Shown here piece by piece: positions 1-10,845 of a stretch of DNA of 64,000 nt. The DNA is from Puffinus mauretanicus (Eukaryota > Chordata > Aves > Procellariiformes > Procellariidae). Location: assembly GCA_023333565.1 (NCBI GenBank), contig JAJKFH010003937.1:1254001-1318000 (forward strand), given 5' to 3'. Under the pieces are notes generated by a model that saw only the letters and a program-made list of their open reading frames with translations, was not told the origin of the DNA and ran no database searches. The translations under genes were made by a program, and so were the position numbers. The number at the start of each line of letters is the position of its first letter. Position 1 is the first letter of the stretch.

Positions 1-1220
1 CAGAAGAGGGGTTAGAAAAATCCTGAGCCTCCTCCCTTTAGTCCATACCAGGATCACTTAAATGTTCCCCCGAGTCTTCAGTCTGTTGAGGACTAATAGC
101 TTTGCCACAGAGAGCCATGAGGAGAAGAGTCAAAACGTAGGGTCCTGCATGTGCTTGCCCGCACTGGGGTAGGCCTGGGCACTGGCCATGCCGGGCGGGG
201 TAAAGGCCATCACTTTCCTGCCCTTTTCAGTTCTGACACGTCTGGGGGGATCGCTGCACAAAAGGCTACGGGGAATTCCCTCTTTGGCTACTTGAGAGAC
301 CTTGCTGGACACAACGCCCATGGACGGGTATTCGAGGACGTGCATTACTGTGCTTCCCTATGCCTCACGCATACGGCTGAGGGTGTTGAAGTCAAGGGGA
401 TTTTGAGCTTAATTACATAAGCAAGTATTATTTTCTGGACTACGTCCAGCGCTTTGCGTTCACGAGTTAGAGGCAATCAATCACAGTTCAAGGCAGTGAA
501 CAGAAGATAACTGAGGAAGTGTATTGCTCAGCCTCTCAATTGGACAGCCAGCTATAATCAGCAACGTGCTTAAATTAAACATGCTTTTAATTACTTCATG
601 AATTGAGGCCTGAAAGCAGCAAATCACAAGGCTTTACTATAACAACATCTTTCTGCTTCCACACCAAAACCAAACAGTTGTCTCTAGCAATTCCATGAAC
701 CACTGAAGGAGTTGCGCTTATAACCCAAACCAGATAAATTCTTCTCTGGGTAAACCAGAGTTTTTCAGATTACATTAAGGTAAAAATCAGATTAGGCACC
801 ATTTTATCAAGAAAACACCCTTCTAATTAGTTCAGTGGCTGACCTTAAATAGTATATCTGTAGAATCTGATTCTTCTTGATTCGTTTCCACTGTACCAGT
901 ATGACAGATGTATTACCCTGTATTATTTATTTCTAGGTATAGCTTGTTTCTTGGTTTGTAAAAATTCTATTAGTACATATTTCTTCTTTTGCTATATTTA
1001 CCATTATGCGATTAAATAACATTGTTCAAAACCTATTTTCTCCAAGGAGTTTTTTCATAAGAAAAATTAAAATAAGTCATACCAATATCCAATATTAATT
1101 TCCAACTCCAAGCATTTCATACTGAAATACAGAACTTTGCTTATGTAAGTTAATAAGTGCTGTCAATGTGTGAGGAAATTGACTTTAAATTAAAAATCCT
1201 GAAGTAATACCAGAAAGAAA

Positions 1221-1268
1221 TTCATAGCCCCAAGCTGATAGAAGTTCATAGCCCCAAGCACATAGCCC
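1221..1268. repeat. Two-copy tandem duplication, period 24 bp
   Basis: The 15-base unit TTCATAGCCCCAAGC occurs twice, starting at 1221 and 1245, and a shortened third block CATAGCCCCCAAG follows at about 1261. This is a local slippage-type duplication in GPR26 intron sequence. I see no coding or regulatory meaning. Confidence 0.85.
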
Positions 1269-1870
1269 CCAAGGTTACAGAGGAGCATGCTGGAACAGGC
1301 AGAAGAAGATTAAAATTCTCTTGTATAATCTCTGGGGGACAAGGAGTAAACAAACTGTGTTTTTAAAGTGGTTGCCTGCCCTCTGCATGCAGATCCTGCT
1401 CGGGTAGACAAGCAAGTTCAGAATTCCTCTGCGAGTTATGTTCTTGCCTATCTGTGCATATAAATGCATGATTTTCCTATGCAATCTTAGGTTGATGTAT
1501 TCGAAAAAAGTGGTCTTCTAGTCTTCATCAAAAGTCTCAGCTGATGTGAGGTAGAGATATTTTCCTCCTGCATAGAAAAATCTTTTGGTACAAGATGGAC
1601 AGTGTTGTCCAGTTATCATCATATCTCTGTGATGCCTTCTATCCTCATATCTCTGGGCTGACAGGTTGTTCCTGCAGCTCTGGGGAAGAGCAACAGCTAA
1701 AAGCAATGGTTTGCAAGATTAGCTACAAGAGTCCAAAAGTCTGCTTCCTTGCAGAAGCTGGCCAGTTGTAATATATGCACCTCTTAAGAGGCAACACTGG
1801 CGAAAGGTAAATCAGCTAACAATCACTGCGACGTCATTTTTGTATCAAGAAACAATGATTAGAATAGGGC

Positions 1871-1912
1871 TTTTTTACTGCGTAAAAAAAAGATTTTGTA
1901 CTGCGTACAAAA
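1871..1912. repeat. Two tandem perfect 8-bp hairpins with TGC loops
   Basis: TTTTTTAC-TGC-GTAAAAAA (1871-1889) is followed at once by TTTTGTAC-TGC-GTACAAAA (1894-1912). Each is a perfect 8-bp inverted repeat around a TGC loop, and the core TACTGCGTA is repeated directly with a period of 23 bp. They look like a diverged duplication of one small palindrome within the GPR26 intron. Confidence 0.85.
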
Positions 1913-2022
1913 GATTCAGTCTACCAAGCAATAAAGTGAAAATAAAGTAAAATCAACATCAAGATCAAAATAAAACTCATGGTCAGCTTATTCATATCAT
2001 TAACACAAAAGAAACATCTAGG

Positions 2023-2077
2023 GTCTAATTCTGATACTATGGGACTTGTGTGGGAAAAAAAAAAATCAGAATTAGAC
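2023..2077. repeat. 13-bp perfect inverted repeat with 29-base loop
   Basis: GTCTAATTCTGAT at 2023-2035 is the exact reverse complement of ATCAGAATTAGAC at 2065-2077. The loop of 29 bases ends in a run of A. It lies about 110 bp from the hairpin pair at 1871-1912. Its origin is unknown; a remnant of a small non-autonomous element is possible but unsupported. Confidence 0.85.
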
Positions 2078-5000
2078 ACAAACAGAAATGTTAGGAATGC
2101 AAGCTTAAAGAGCTGATCCAAATTCTTGGGGAAGGGACTGAATTTCTCCTTATGAGAACTTCACCATCTACCAGCTCCAAAATGCAGTGCCAGCTTTGTT
2201 TCACTCCTGAACAGCAAGACCCTTTAGCTTGTTTGAGACTGGTCTATTCAGAATTTTCTCCATAACTCGGTTAAGTTCTCAGGTTTAAGCAATGCACAAC
2301 AGATATGTTGCCATTGTAGAAGCCTCCAGCTAGACATATGCACGTTCAGTAAAATATTTAACTAAAGTGATAAACTTCACATGTATATAAAGGGTTTTCA
2401 GTGTATTATCTGCATAAAAGATCAAGGTCTTAATCTTCAACATAGCATTCACATTTGTTTACTGAAAATAATTGGATAGCCATTTGACATGACATATGCT
2501 ACAGAATTATAAGTTTCTAAAATATTAACAAAGTATCACAGCAAAATAGCTTATAGCTTTGAAATAAAAAGATATTGAAGACCAGACAGTAGAAAAGTGG
2601 CTTATAAAAGCAAGACAGGGAATTATGTAGTTGATACTGTAGAATTTAATTTACAGGTAGCACTGAATTATTAATGCTCCTTGACTGAAAATGTCTTCTT
2701 TTTGGCTGAAACTTTTAATGAAAATTGAAGCTATGCATATAATTTCCCTCATAAATGAGAAACAAAGCCCTCTTTCAAAGGCAATAAAGTATGTGATATG
2801 CCTTGAAAGACTGACTTTTAATCGTTTGTACACAAAATGGAATTGCATAGCTTAGGGTTTGTCTGCATTTCTGTGTTTGCTGCTTGATATCTGCAAATGT
2901 AATTTACTATAAAAAAAAATACACAAGAGTTGCAAAATGAGTAAATATCAAGGACACTTAGGGAACACAATCAAAGAAAATATTTAAAATTCTGTCAATA
3001 AAAGTGTAGGCTTTTTAGTTGATCAGTAAATGAAGGTAAAATTAGCAACTCTAGGCTTGCAACCCTGAAGTGTCTATTTGATATGCTTTAAATGGAGATT
3101 ATTAATATCTCATAGAACTGATTGACAGAGACTCAGACACAAATTGTCATATTTTGGTCATTCAAGGCATCCACTGAATTTAATCAAACTTAATCAAATT
3201 CACATGTGTAAAGCATTCGGTAAAAGTAAATCAGCCAGATGAAATTCAACATGATGAAATTAAAAATGCAAAGAAGGCATCAAATATGTGAAGTGGAGAA
3301 TAACAAGAAGAAGGATGGCTCATGGTGGATTACAAAGTAAATATGACTCAGTACATGATTAATTTCCAAATAGTCAATTCTCATTTTAGAGCATATTAAC
3401 GTGGGTGTCATAAGCTACATTTTATTAAACAAGAGAGAATACACCAGATGAGACACCCCGGCAGCTTGAGTAGATGATAATTATGTCTGAGTTTGGATCC
3501 TACTTGGTAAGAAAGATATCAGCCATGAGTTACAAGGAGAGGTTGAAAGAATAGTCGAGATGAAAGGAGAGAGAAATGGGACAGATGGCGGTTCTTTGGT
3601 ATCTCAAAGTTGCAGCACTGGTGGAGTGGCAAGAGCAACTCCCAAGTATTTTCATGTAACATAGCCTGGTCACCTCAAATGTCTCACACATCTGTGAGCC
3701 CAGAGTATTTTGGCTAATGTCACCACCCCTAAAAACGTCATTGTATAGGTGCGCCTCACTTCCAATGGAAGTGACACACAAAGCGATCAAATTGCTAGCA
3801 CAAAGCACACAAAACTATTCTCAGTATTAGAATTACCAACACCGTGACAGCGGCTAAAGCCCCAGCCCCGGCTGCAGACCCATGGTGCTAAGCCCAGCAC
3901 ACATATCCAGGAGGAAGCAGTGCTTTTGCATTGGAGTTTGCACTCTAGGCAAACCAGAACGGAGAGAGAAGACAGAAGCTCGTAGTCAGTGGTGTAACAA
4001 ATGAAGGCTCCTTAGTCTCACTTTTGTGCTCAAATGACTGGGCCATGCCATCTGCCAGTGCTATTTTAAACAACACGATGTAGTGAAAGTTTATGGAATG
4101 AGAATAAAATGACCGAGGGAAAAAATCCTTATCTCTAATCTGCTTGAAGTACCAACACTACTGTCATTGCTGCTGCAGGAACCACACTTCAGAATGCTCC
4201 TTGGAAATGGTGCTTTGTCTGAAGAAACATCAGCAACTGAAGTATTTTCCAGGCAGCTTTAAGAGCTGAAGACAGTTTCAGCAAAGATCTTATTTGCCAT
4301 TGCATAGTGGGTCTCTCTAGCAGCACATGCGGCTGTTCGTCCTCTAGAAAGATCAATAGTTTCTCAACAGCTGTAGAGACATATTGAACAGAACTGCCCT
4401 TCAGTGTTGCTCAAAGACATCGGGAGAGAAAACCTTGTGGAGCTATCAGTATTTCACTGTCAAAAATACTCTGTCTCAGTACAAAGTGAACTATCTGTGC
4501 TAGTGTAGGTATGAGGAGTATATAAAGCTCTTCCCTCTCTCCCTCCCTTAATAAGTTAAAAGTTTGGCCTCACTAAATTTGTTGCAAATGTATATGTTTG
4601 GCCTTTCAAGTGACCAGTTTTTAAATTCAAGATGTATTATGCCATCTCTCAATGACGAATTTTCCTTCCTTGTGTGCTTCTCCTGCGACCCAGACAAACT
4701 GTTTAAAAGCATTGAACTCTCTCTTTAGGAGCTGGACTGGCTAAGAAAGGTAGATAGCACTGGTAAGGTGGTTTCTCAGGTACTCTATAGGGACCTAGAA
4801 CCATGAGTTCAGACTAGATGCTGGATTTTTAGATAGCTAATGGTAGGGGAATATGACTCGCATGAGACAATGGAACTTTGTGTCCCAATCTCAAACTTTA
4901 GAGCTCAAAGTATGGTTTTACATCAATATTTAGAAAATTATGTTAGGCTATGTAGAAATAATTTTTTACAATACTTGTGGTTAAATTTGCTGTGCACAAT

Positions 5001-6044
5001 GGATTCAATGCTGACAATAAGTGTGAAAGTCACCAGGAAACATACCTGGGGAGATTATACTCCTTTCATTCCCTCTAGAGCTATATTAAGTCTGTGATGA
5101 ACTTCAGCTACCACAAACGCGATCTTATGACACACACTACTAGAAAAATGCACAAAACAAAAGCATTAAATGAAGAAAAAAAAATGAAGTGAAATGTTAG
5201 TGTCTAACAAGAGATCTTATTAGGACTGAAAACCCTAGAGTCATCAGAGAAAGTAACACACATTGTCCGTACCGGTAAGTTTTGTCACAGAGGCTAAAAG
5301 TGTGATGGTTGAGGATATGTTATGTAGGAAATTATTTTACGAGTAGATGCTGCATGGTATTTTTCATGAGCAGTAAACATTCCATGAAGTGCTGACCTGC
5401 TTACCACAGAGTATTTATGATCCCAAACATGGTGTTCACTAGACAGTAAAAATACGGCTAAGTTACAGTATTCTAGAGATGGAATGCCCCTTTATCAAGT
5501 ATCTTGATGGCCTGAGTGAGCCAGATGAGTTGAAAACCCAGCTCTACATCAGAGATTTGGACTCAGTTTTTAGTCTCCAAAAGGTGTATTCCAATAACAA
5601 ATAAATAGGTTCTTTTGAAGACTGCCTCATATCCTGATGGAGCTATTCCATTTTGCACTAAATTCTTTAACATTTATTGAGGCAAATGATCAAGAGAGCC
5701 TTTTAGGAGGCAACACATCCGAAGTTCACTTCCAGCCTCAGTAAATGTACAGCTAAATTTACAGAGTCAAGGATGCCTTGAAATTTGGAGGTCAAGACAC
5801 TCTGATAGGAGCTGTGTAGTCCCATCCTTGGGAAACAGACCTCAAGTTTACATTTGCAGTCTTAGAAATGTATAAGGGAAGGACTACATTCACATTTTCA
5901 TGAGTATGGCTTTCTTTTCTTTTGCTTTCTTGCAATTGCCCAGGAATAAATTGGGGTTTTGGGAGGGTCATTGGCTTACAGTTGTGTTGTTGCTCCATGT
6001 TTTTAATATCAATATTCACTCTTTCAACTTTCCTCTTTCCACAG

Positions 6045-6276
6045 ACTTGTTGAATTATCCTCTGTGGTCCACATCAGTTCCCACTGGGGAATCATTTCCA
6101 AGTGCTTAGCTTACAGCAAAGTTGTTTCAGACCCTTTTGTGTACTCTTTGCTACGGCATCAGTACAAGAAGACATGGAAAGACATCATAAACAAGATCCT
6201 CAAAAGAAGCTCCATCAATTCCTCTGCCCTCACGAGTGAATCGCACAATCAGAATATATTGCAGCTGAATGAATGA
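6045..6276 (+). CDS. GPR26: GPR26 terminal coding exon (partial gene)
   Basis: This is the last coding exon of GPR26, an orphan class A G protein-coupled receptor of the plasma membrane, expressed mainly in brain in mammals. The exon opens after ACAG with one base completing a split codon, then reads LVELSSVVHISSHWG, SKCLAYSK, SDPFVYSLLRHQYKKTW and ends SESHNQNILQLNE before TGA at 6274-6276. It covers the end of TM6/loop 3, all of TM7 and the cytoplasmic tail, about 76 residues of a receptor of roughly 337. The TM7 motif is DPFVY in place of the usual NPxxY, as I recall for human GPR26. In the human protein the corresponding segment begins at Arg-Leu-Val-Glu-Leu, and the single leading A fits an AGA/CGA Arg codon. 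The upstream exons are outside the window. The neighbour on the right is CPXM2 in convergent orientation, matching human 10q26 synteny. GPR26 is clearly favoured over its relative GPR78 by the SHSQNIL-like C-terminus. Confidence 0.95.
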
Positions 6277-8201
6277 GGAGCCTGGTATGGGACCTACAAG
6301 ACACGTAAAACGATATATGGGAAACAAAAGTAACTGGCCTATCCCTAGTAGCTATCCTCCGCTGTCAAGGTTTTGGGAGGCAGCCATGGACAGGTTGAAG
6401 CCAGCCCGTGTCCCTCCAGTAGCTCGTGTCTAAGGGAGGCAGGCTGCTTTGTACCTCCTGCCTCTGACTAAAAGAGTGCTATTGATCTCTGGTCCTGCAG
6501 GCTTCACAAATACAAACCTCCCATTGATTTCCATCAGCAGTTACACATACATATAGGGTAAAAAGCTAGTCCTCAGCAGAAGGACTCATGAAAGTATTGG
6601 GAGCAAACCAGTGCCATCGTAAGATTATTCTAAAAGGCTGCACAGGGATATCTGTGCTGTATTTTTCAGTAGCTGCAGGTAATGCTCCCTCCGATGGAGC
6701 TGCCAACCTGGCTTTACAAAAACCATCCCAGCCTAGTTGCTTGAGTAGGTCCTGTATAGAAAAACTCCTAATGGTAAAGATTTTTCTATTAAGCTTCTCC
6801 TTAGATATTCATACAGGGCCCAACATAGCTTTCAACCTCTTCTGATACATATTTTTTGAACAATCCTGTAGAATTGAAGGAAGAGAAAAAAAAATCACTT
6901 TTGAAGTACGCTACAGGCTGGATTCAGCCATGTCTTCTCTTTTTAAGTAACTTCCACATAATCCCATTAGTTTTCTCCCCATTAAATTTCAGAAAAATAA
7001 AAACGGTAGACAGGAAGAAAAGGTCAGGATGCCTCCTGCCTACCTTCCAGTATATCCCGAGCTGTAGAGATAGATTTTGCCCAAAGCTGCAGAACTGGGC
7101 CCTGTGCCCAGGGGGGAAAAAAAAAAAAAAATCTCTTTTTCTGAGGTGTTATTAATCATGTTTTGTTCCTACAGATATGTTACTTAAAGGAAAGATGAGC
7201 CTAAAACTGAGTTTAAAAGTATAATTTCCAAAGGAAGTGGGGCAAAAATAATAGACCCCTTCCCCACCATGAAATTTCAGCCAATGATCTGAATCCACAT
7301 CTGAATGTGCAGATCTCAGGAGGTTTCAGTATAGATCTTTATAGCTCTAGGTTGCAACTATGTATAGTAAGGTTATTAACATTTACCATGCATTCAGTTC
7401 AGTCTGCAGCTAACATAGACCAAAATACCAGAAGTTTCAAAACCAGGACAATCCTACATGTCACACTTCCTCAGACACCGCCACAGCATCTTAATTTTTG
7501 TTAACATTATTTAGTTCATTGTAAGTACGACTACAGCTGGTAGATGGCTTCACAACTGCCACATAGACTCGTGATGCTGAAGCCATCCTCCACTGACTCA
7601 CGAAGAATTACTTTCCTGGGTAATTTTCAGTGATTTCTCTCTCAATTCAGTGAAAACACTAAGAAATGAGACAGTTTTTCAAGTGTTTTCTTATTAATTA
7701 AGCTGTAGAATATCAAGAGCAATAATTAATCAGTTGTTATTTCTGTTGTTATGATTTTTAGGAATAATCAATTTCTAAAACAACTTGCAAAGTGGTCCTG
7801 TATAGATGGCAAAGTGTGTCATCCTCATAATCTCTTAAAATTGTTTTCAGGTAAAGAACTATCGGTTTCAAATGCTTCACATTTATACTTTGATTAGCAA
7901 AAGACTTACTACCAATTCTGACCTTAATTCTACACACATTTTTCTCCAGAAAGTGACTTAAAGTCCATAAGACAACAGCAAGTTAACATCAGAAATTAAA
8001 TTAGTTTTTGCTGGGTAGGTCAAGAAAGCTTCTGTCCAGTGGCCATAAAGTACACAGTTTCTTTTGTAAGGGTAAATGGCAAATACATATCCAGATTTTG
8101 AATAGTCTTGGTTAGTTAGGCTTCATGCATGTAATTGCAGCTTAAATAACAGCTGACACAGCTGGCTATATTACCACCTATCCTTGCTCATATTCTGACT
8201 G

Positions 8202-8251
8202 TCAACACCATATTGAGAAAATATGGTCAGCACCATATTGAGAAAATAAGG
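8202..8251. repeat. Two-copy tandem duplication, period 25 bp
   Basis: Two adjacent 25-base copies of TCA(A/G)CACCATATTGAGAAAATA(T/A)GG differ at only two positions. This is a simple recent duplication in non-coding DNA downstream of GPR26. Confidence 0.9.
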
Positions 8252-10779
8252 TCCTGAGTACTAAAAATGTGGGATTACTTTTTAGTTACCACCTCCTGCG
8301 TCCCCCAAGCAAAGGGCACTGTTTGGTGCCTATAGCTCTGCAGAATCCCTGGCAGCTAAAGTTAATGAGTTAAATTAGTATATTCCCTATGACTTAAGCT
8401 AAATGATCAATATCAGTCATCTTGCAAACATTAACATGCTCCATTTTGCAAGCTCTACCTTTAATATATGTCTTTGATAGAACAGACATTATGGCAACTA
8501 CAATTTCCTTCATACCTTGCAAAAAGTGTCCACTGCTGACGTTTCTGGCCAGTGATTCAAAGCCCAGAGGGGTAACTCAGTGAGGGGCTTCACCCCAAAG
8601 CCAGCGAACGTGGGGTAATACCTCAGTTGTCGGTCTGAAGAGCCTTCCTTGGGCCTCGCTCCGGCATGGTACTACAGCTGCAAGGAACCATGTTAATCTA
8701 TACAATTACATTGTCACCTGCTTTATAACTAGAAGAATTAATATCATGAAGATCATCAATTACCATGTAAATAAAAATTTTCAGCTTAACTGTTAATTTT
8801 AGTTATTAAAAAAAAAACATAATTACAATAAAATATGCACACAAATATACCACAGAATTTAAGTAAGTCTTTACAACACCACGTTCAAAATTAGCCCTTA
8901 GTCAGATTAATTAGTCTACCTCATCTTAATCATTTTACTTCTTAGGCTTAACATAATGTTCTCAGGTGCAATAGATAAAAACACCCAGTTCAATACTTGT
9001 TTCTTAAGAAATTCAAGTCATTTTGATGACTCGATTGTCTCAGAATACAGGATATTAGAAAGTTGATTATTAGTGAGTTTAAAAAGATAAAAAGCTCTAT
9101 ATCAGATTGTTACATGTTTTACTAAGACCACTTTTACTTAAGTAAATTGCAACAGAATGATTGTTAAAGACCACAGCTGTTATCAACTTGTACGTGGGGC
9201 TGCTGCCAAAGTCAATGGGAGGTTTGTATGTCGATAAACCTAGCCCCAGAAGGATTACAAATTTTAAATCATTTATTCAAATAGAGGAAGAAATCTCCCA
9301 GAAAAAAAAAAACATTTACATTTAGGATGGCTAGTAAAAGATGGAGAAGAATACAGCATTGGACTTGTCTCATTATGCTTGTATATCACAGTCAGTCACT
9401 GGTTGGTTTATGTGTCACCATGAGCAATAATTCTCTCCCCTTGTATGTGTTTAAAAATTTGTCTTTCTTTCATGGTGCCTTTCTTCTAGAATTAATCTTA
9501 TAACAGAGAATAAATATAATTTCCCTTTACTTACATCAGCTCCCTGACACATTGTCATATTTCTACCATCTGAAGCAAGCAAGGGTTGTAAATGCTGGTG
9601 CTTGACAAACTGAGTCAGTATACAACATAAAAGTAATACCCTACCATTTCCTGATGGCATTTTATAAGATACTAGAAATATGATACTGTGGCTCGTTAAG
9701 TGCTAGATATTCAGCTGAATTCTTATAGGCAACTGGCAAAATTTTCTAAAATGTATGTCTAAGTAATGAATGTAGATATGAGTAACTATCTGTCTGCTGA
9801 GTATTATATGTGCTATACAACACTTTGACTCGAGTGAGAATAATGGTAAACCTAATGCACAATACTTCTCTGATCATGAAGCTGAACCGGTCTCTTGTCT
9901 AACACAAATGCGCGTGTGCTTGGGGGGGGGGGATTTTCCATTTGTTATTTAAATATTTTTGAAAAAGTTTGTAAAGTATGGCTACAACGTGTGCCCAAAA
10001 TATGGAACTGCATGTGCAAAAATTGTGCAGCTGCTTAAGCAATATGCAGTTTTCTGTTTGTTGGTATCTGTGATCCATATGCAATATCTATTTCTCACAC
10101 GCATGTTCAATTAACATTTTCTTCATATCCTGTAAATTTGGCAGGCAGAACATTGGCAGACGATTAAGAGAATTTAGTCCACTATGTCGTTTTGAGGATT
10201 CTGAGCTTTTTCCTCCGTTCATTTTACAGTTATTTATACAATCTCAGAGCCCTAACTGTGAACTAGGATCCTGTTTTATGTTATGTTTTTGAGCCAGTTT
10301 GAATGTGAAGATCTGGATAATTGCATTTGGCAAAAACTATGAGAGACTGATAAGAGTTTATTGAATAAAAAGTAAGTACCAGGTCCTCTCCTGACATAAA
10401 TTAACATAATAGCTGGTTGTTTCACCTGAGGATCGGTTCCCATTAGATAACTATATCCAGGTTTTATAGATCTGTCTTCTAAATGTGTAGGGCTCTGTTT
10501 TCATGGTACTTACAAATGGAAAGATGTAAAGAGGATTTAGTGAGTTCCTCATGTATGCATGTGCCCGCTTGCAATGTCAGGCAACCGCATGACTCTTCTC
10601 TAATTAAGTTCTATCCCTGTTTTTACTCTTTGAGTAAAAGACCCCAACAATCTCTTTCCAGTGGCCCTTAATCAGACTTTTTATAACCTCTCTTATTTCT
10701 GAAAAAAATCTAGATATTAAAAAAGTTCCAGACAAATCCTTATGAAGCCTGACGACTGCTGCAGCAGTAGCCACGCATA

Positions 10780-10845
10780 TCACAGCACCACAGAACAGCT
10801 GAGGTTGGAAGGGACCTCTGAAGGTCATCTTATCCAGCCCCCAAG
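10780..10845 (-). mobile_element. CR1 LINE 3'-end fragment
   Basis: The + strand reads CACAGAACAGCTGAGGTTGG then AAGGGACCTCTGAAGGTCATCT and CCAGCCCCC, the reverse complement of the conserved CR1 3' tail region (GGGGTTGGA..AGATGATCT..AGGTCCCTTCCAACC). The element is therefore on the - strand, and its 3' end is near 10780. Only about 65 bp is recognisable. It is an old, heavily truncated copy; borders are approximate. Confidence 0.85.

Larger units (their letters stand above)
1..6044 (+). other. GPR26: GPR26 intron (last intron, 3' part)
   Basis: This stretch precedes the GPR26 terminal exon and ends in a clear acceptor: a pyrimidine-rich tract (about 6017-6040) followed by ACAG at 6041-6044. 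I looked for the preceding GPR26 exon (the TM6 segment with its basic third-loop end) and did not see it, so the intron probably begins left of the window. Short open frames here, including one at 151-420 in a slightly GC-richer patch, match nothing I recognise. The stretch holds small hairpins at 1871-1912 and 2023-2077 and a 24-bp tandem duplication near 1221. Confidence 0.75.

Noticed and set aside
151..420. 89-codon open frame considered as an earlier GPR26 exon
   Set aside because: It does not contain the third-loop/TM6 sequence expected of the preceding GPR26 exon.
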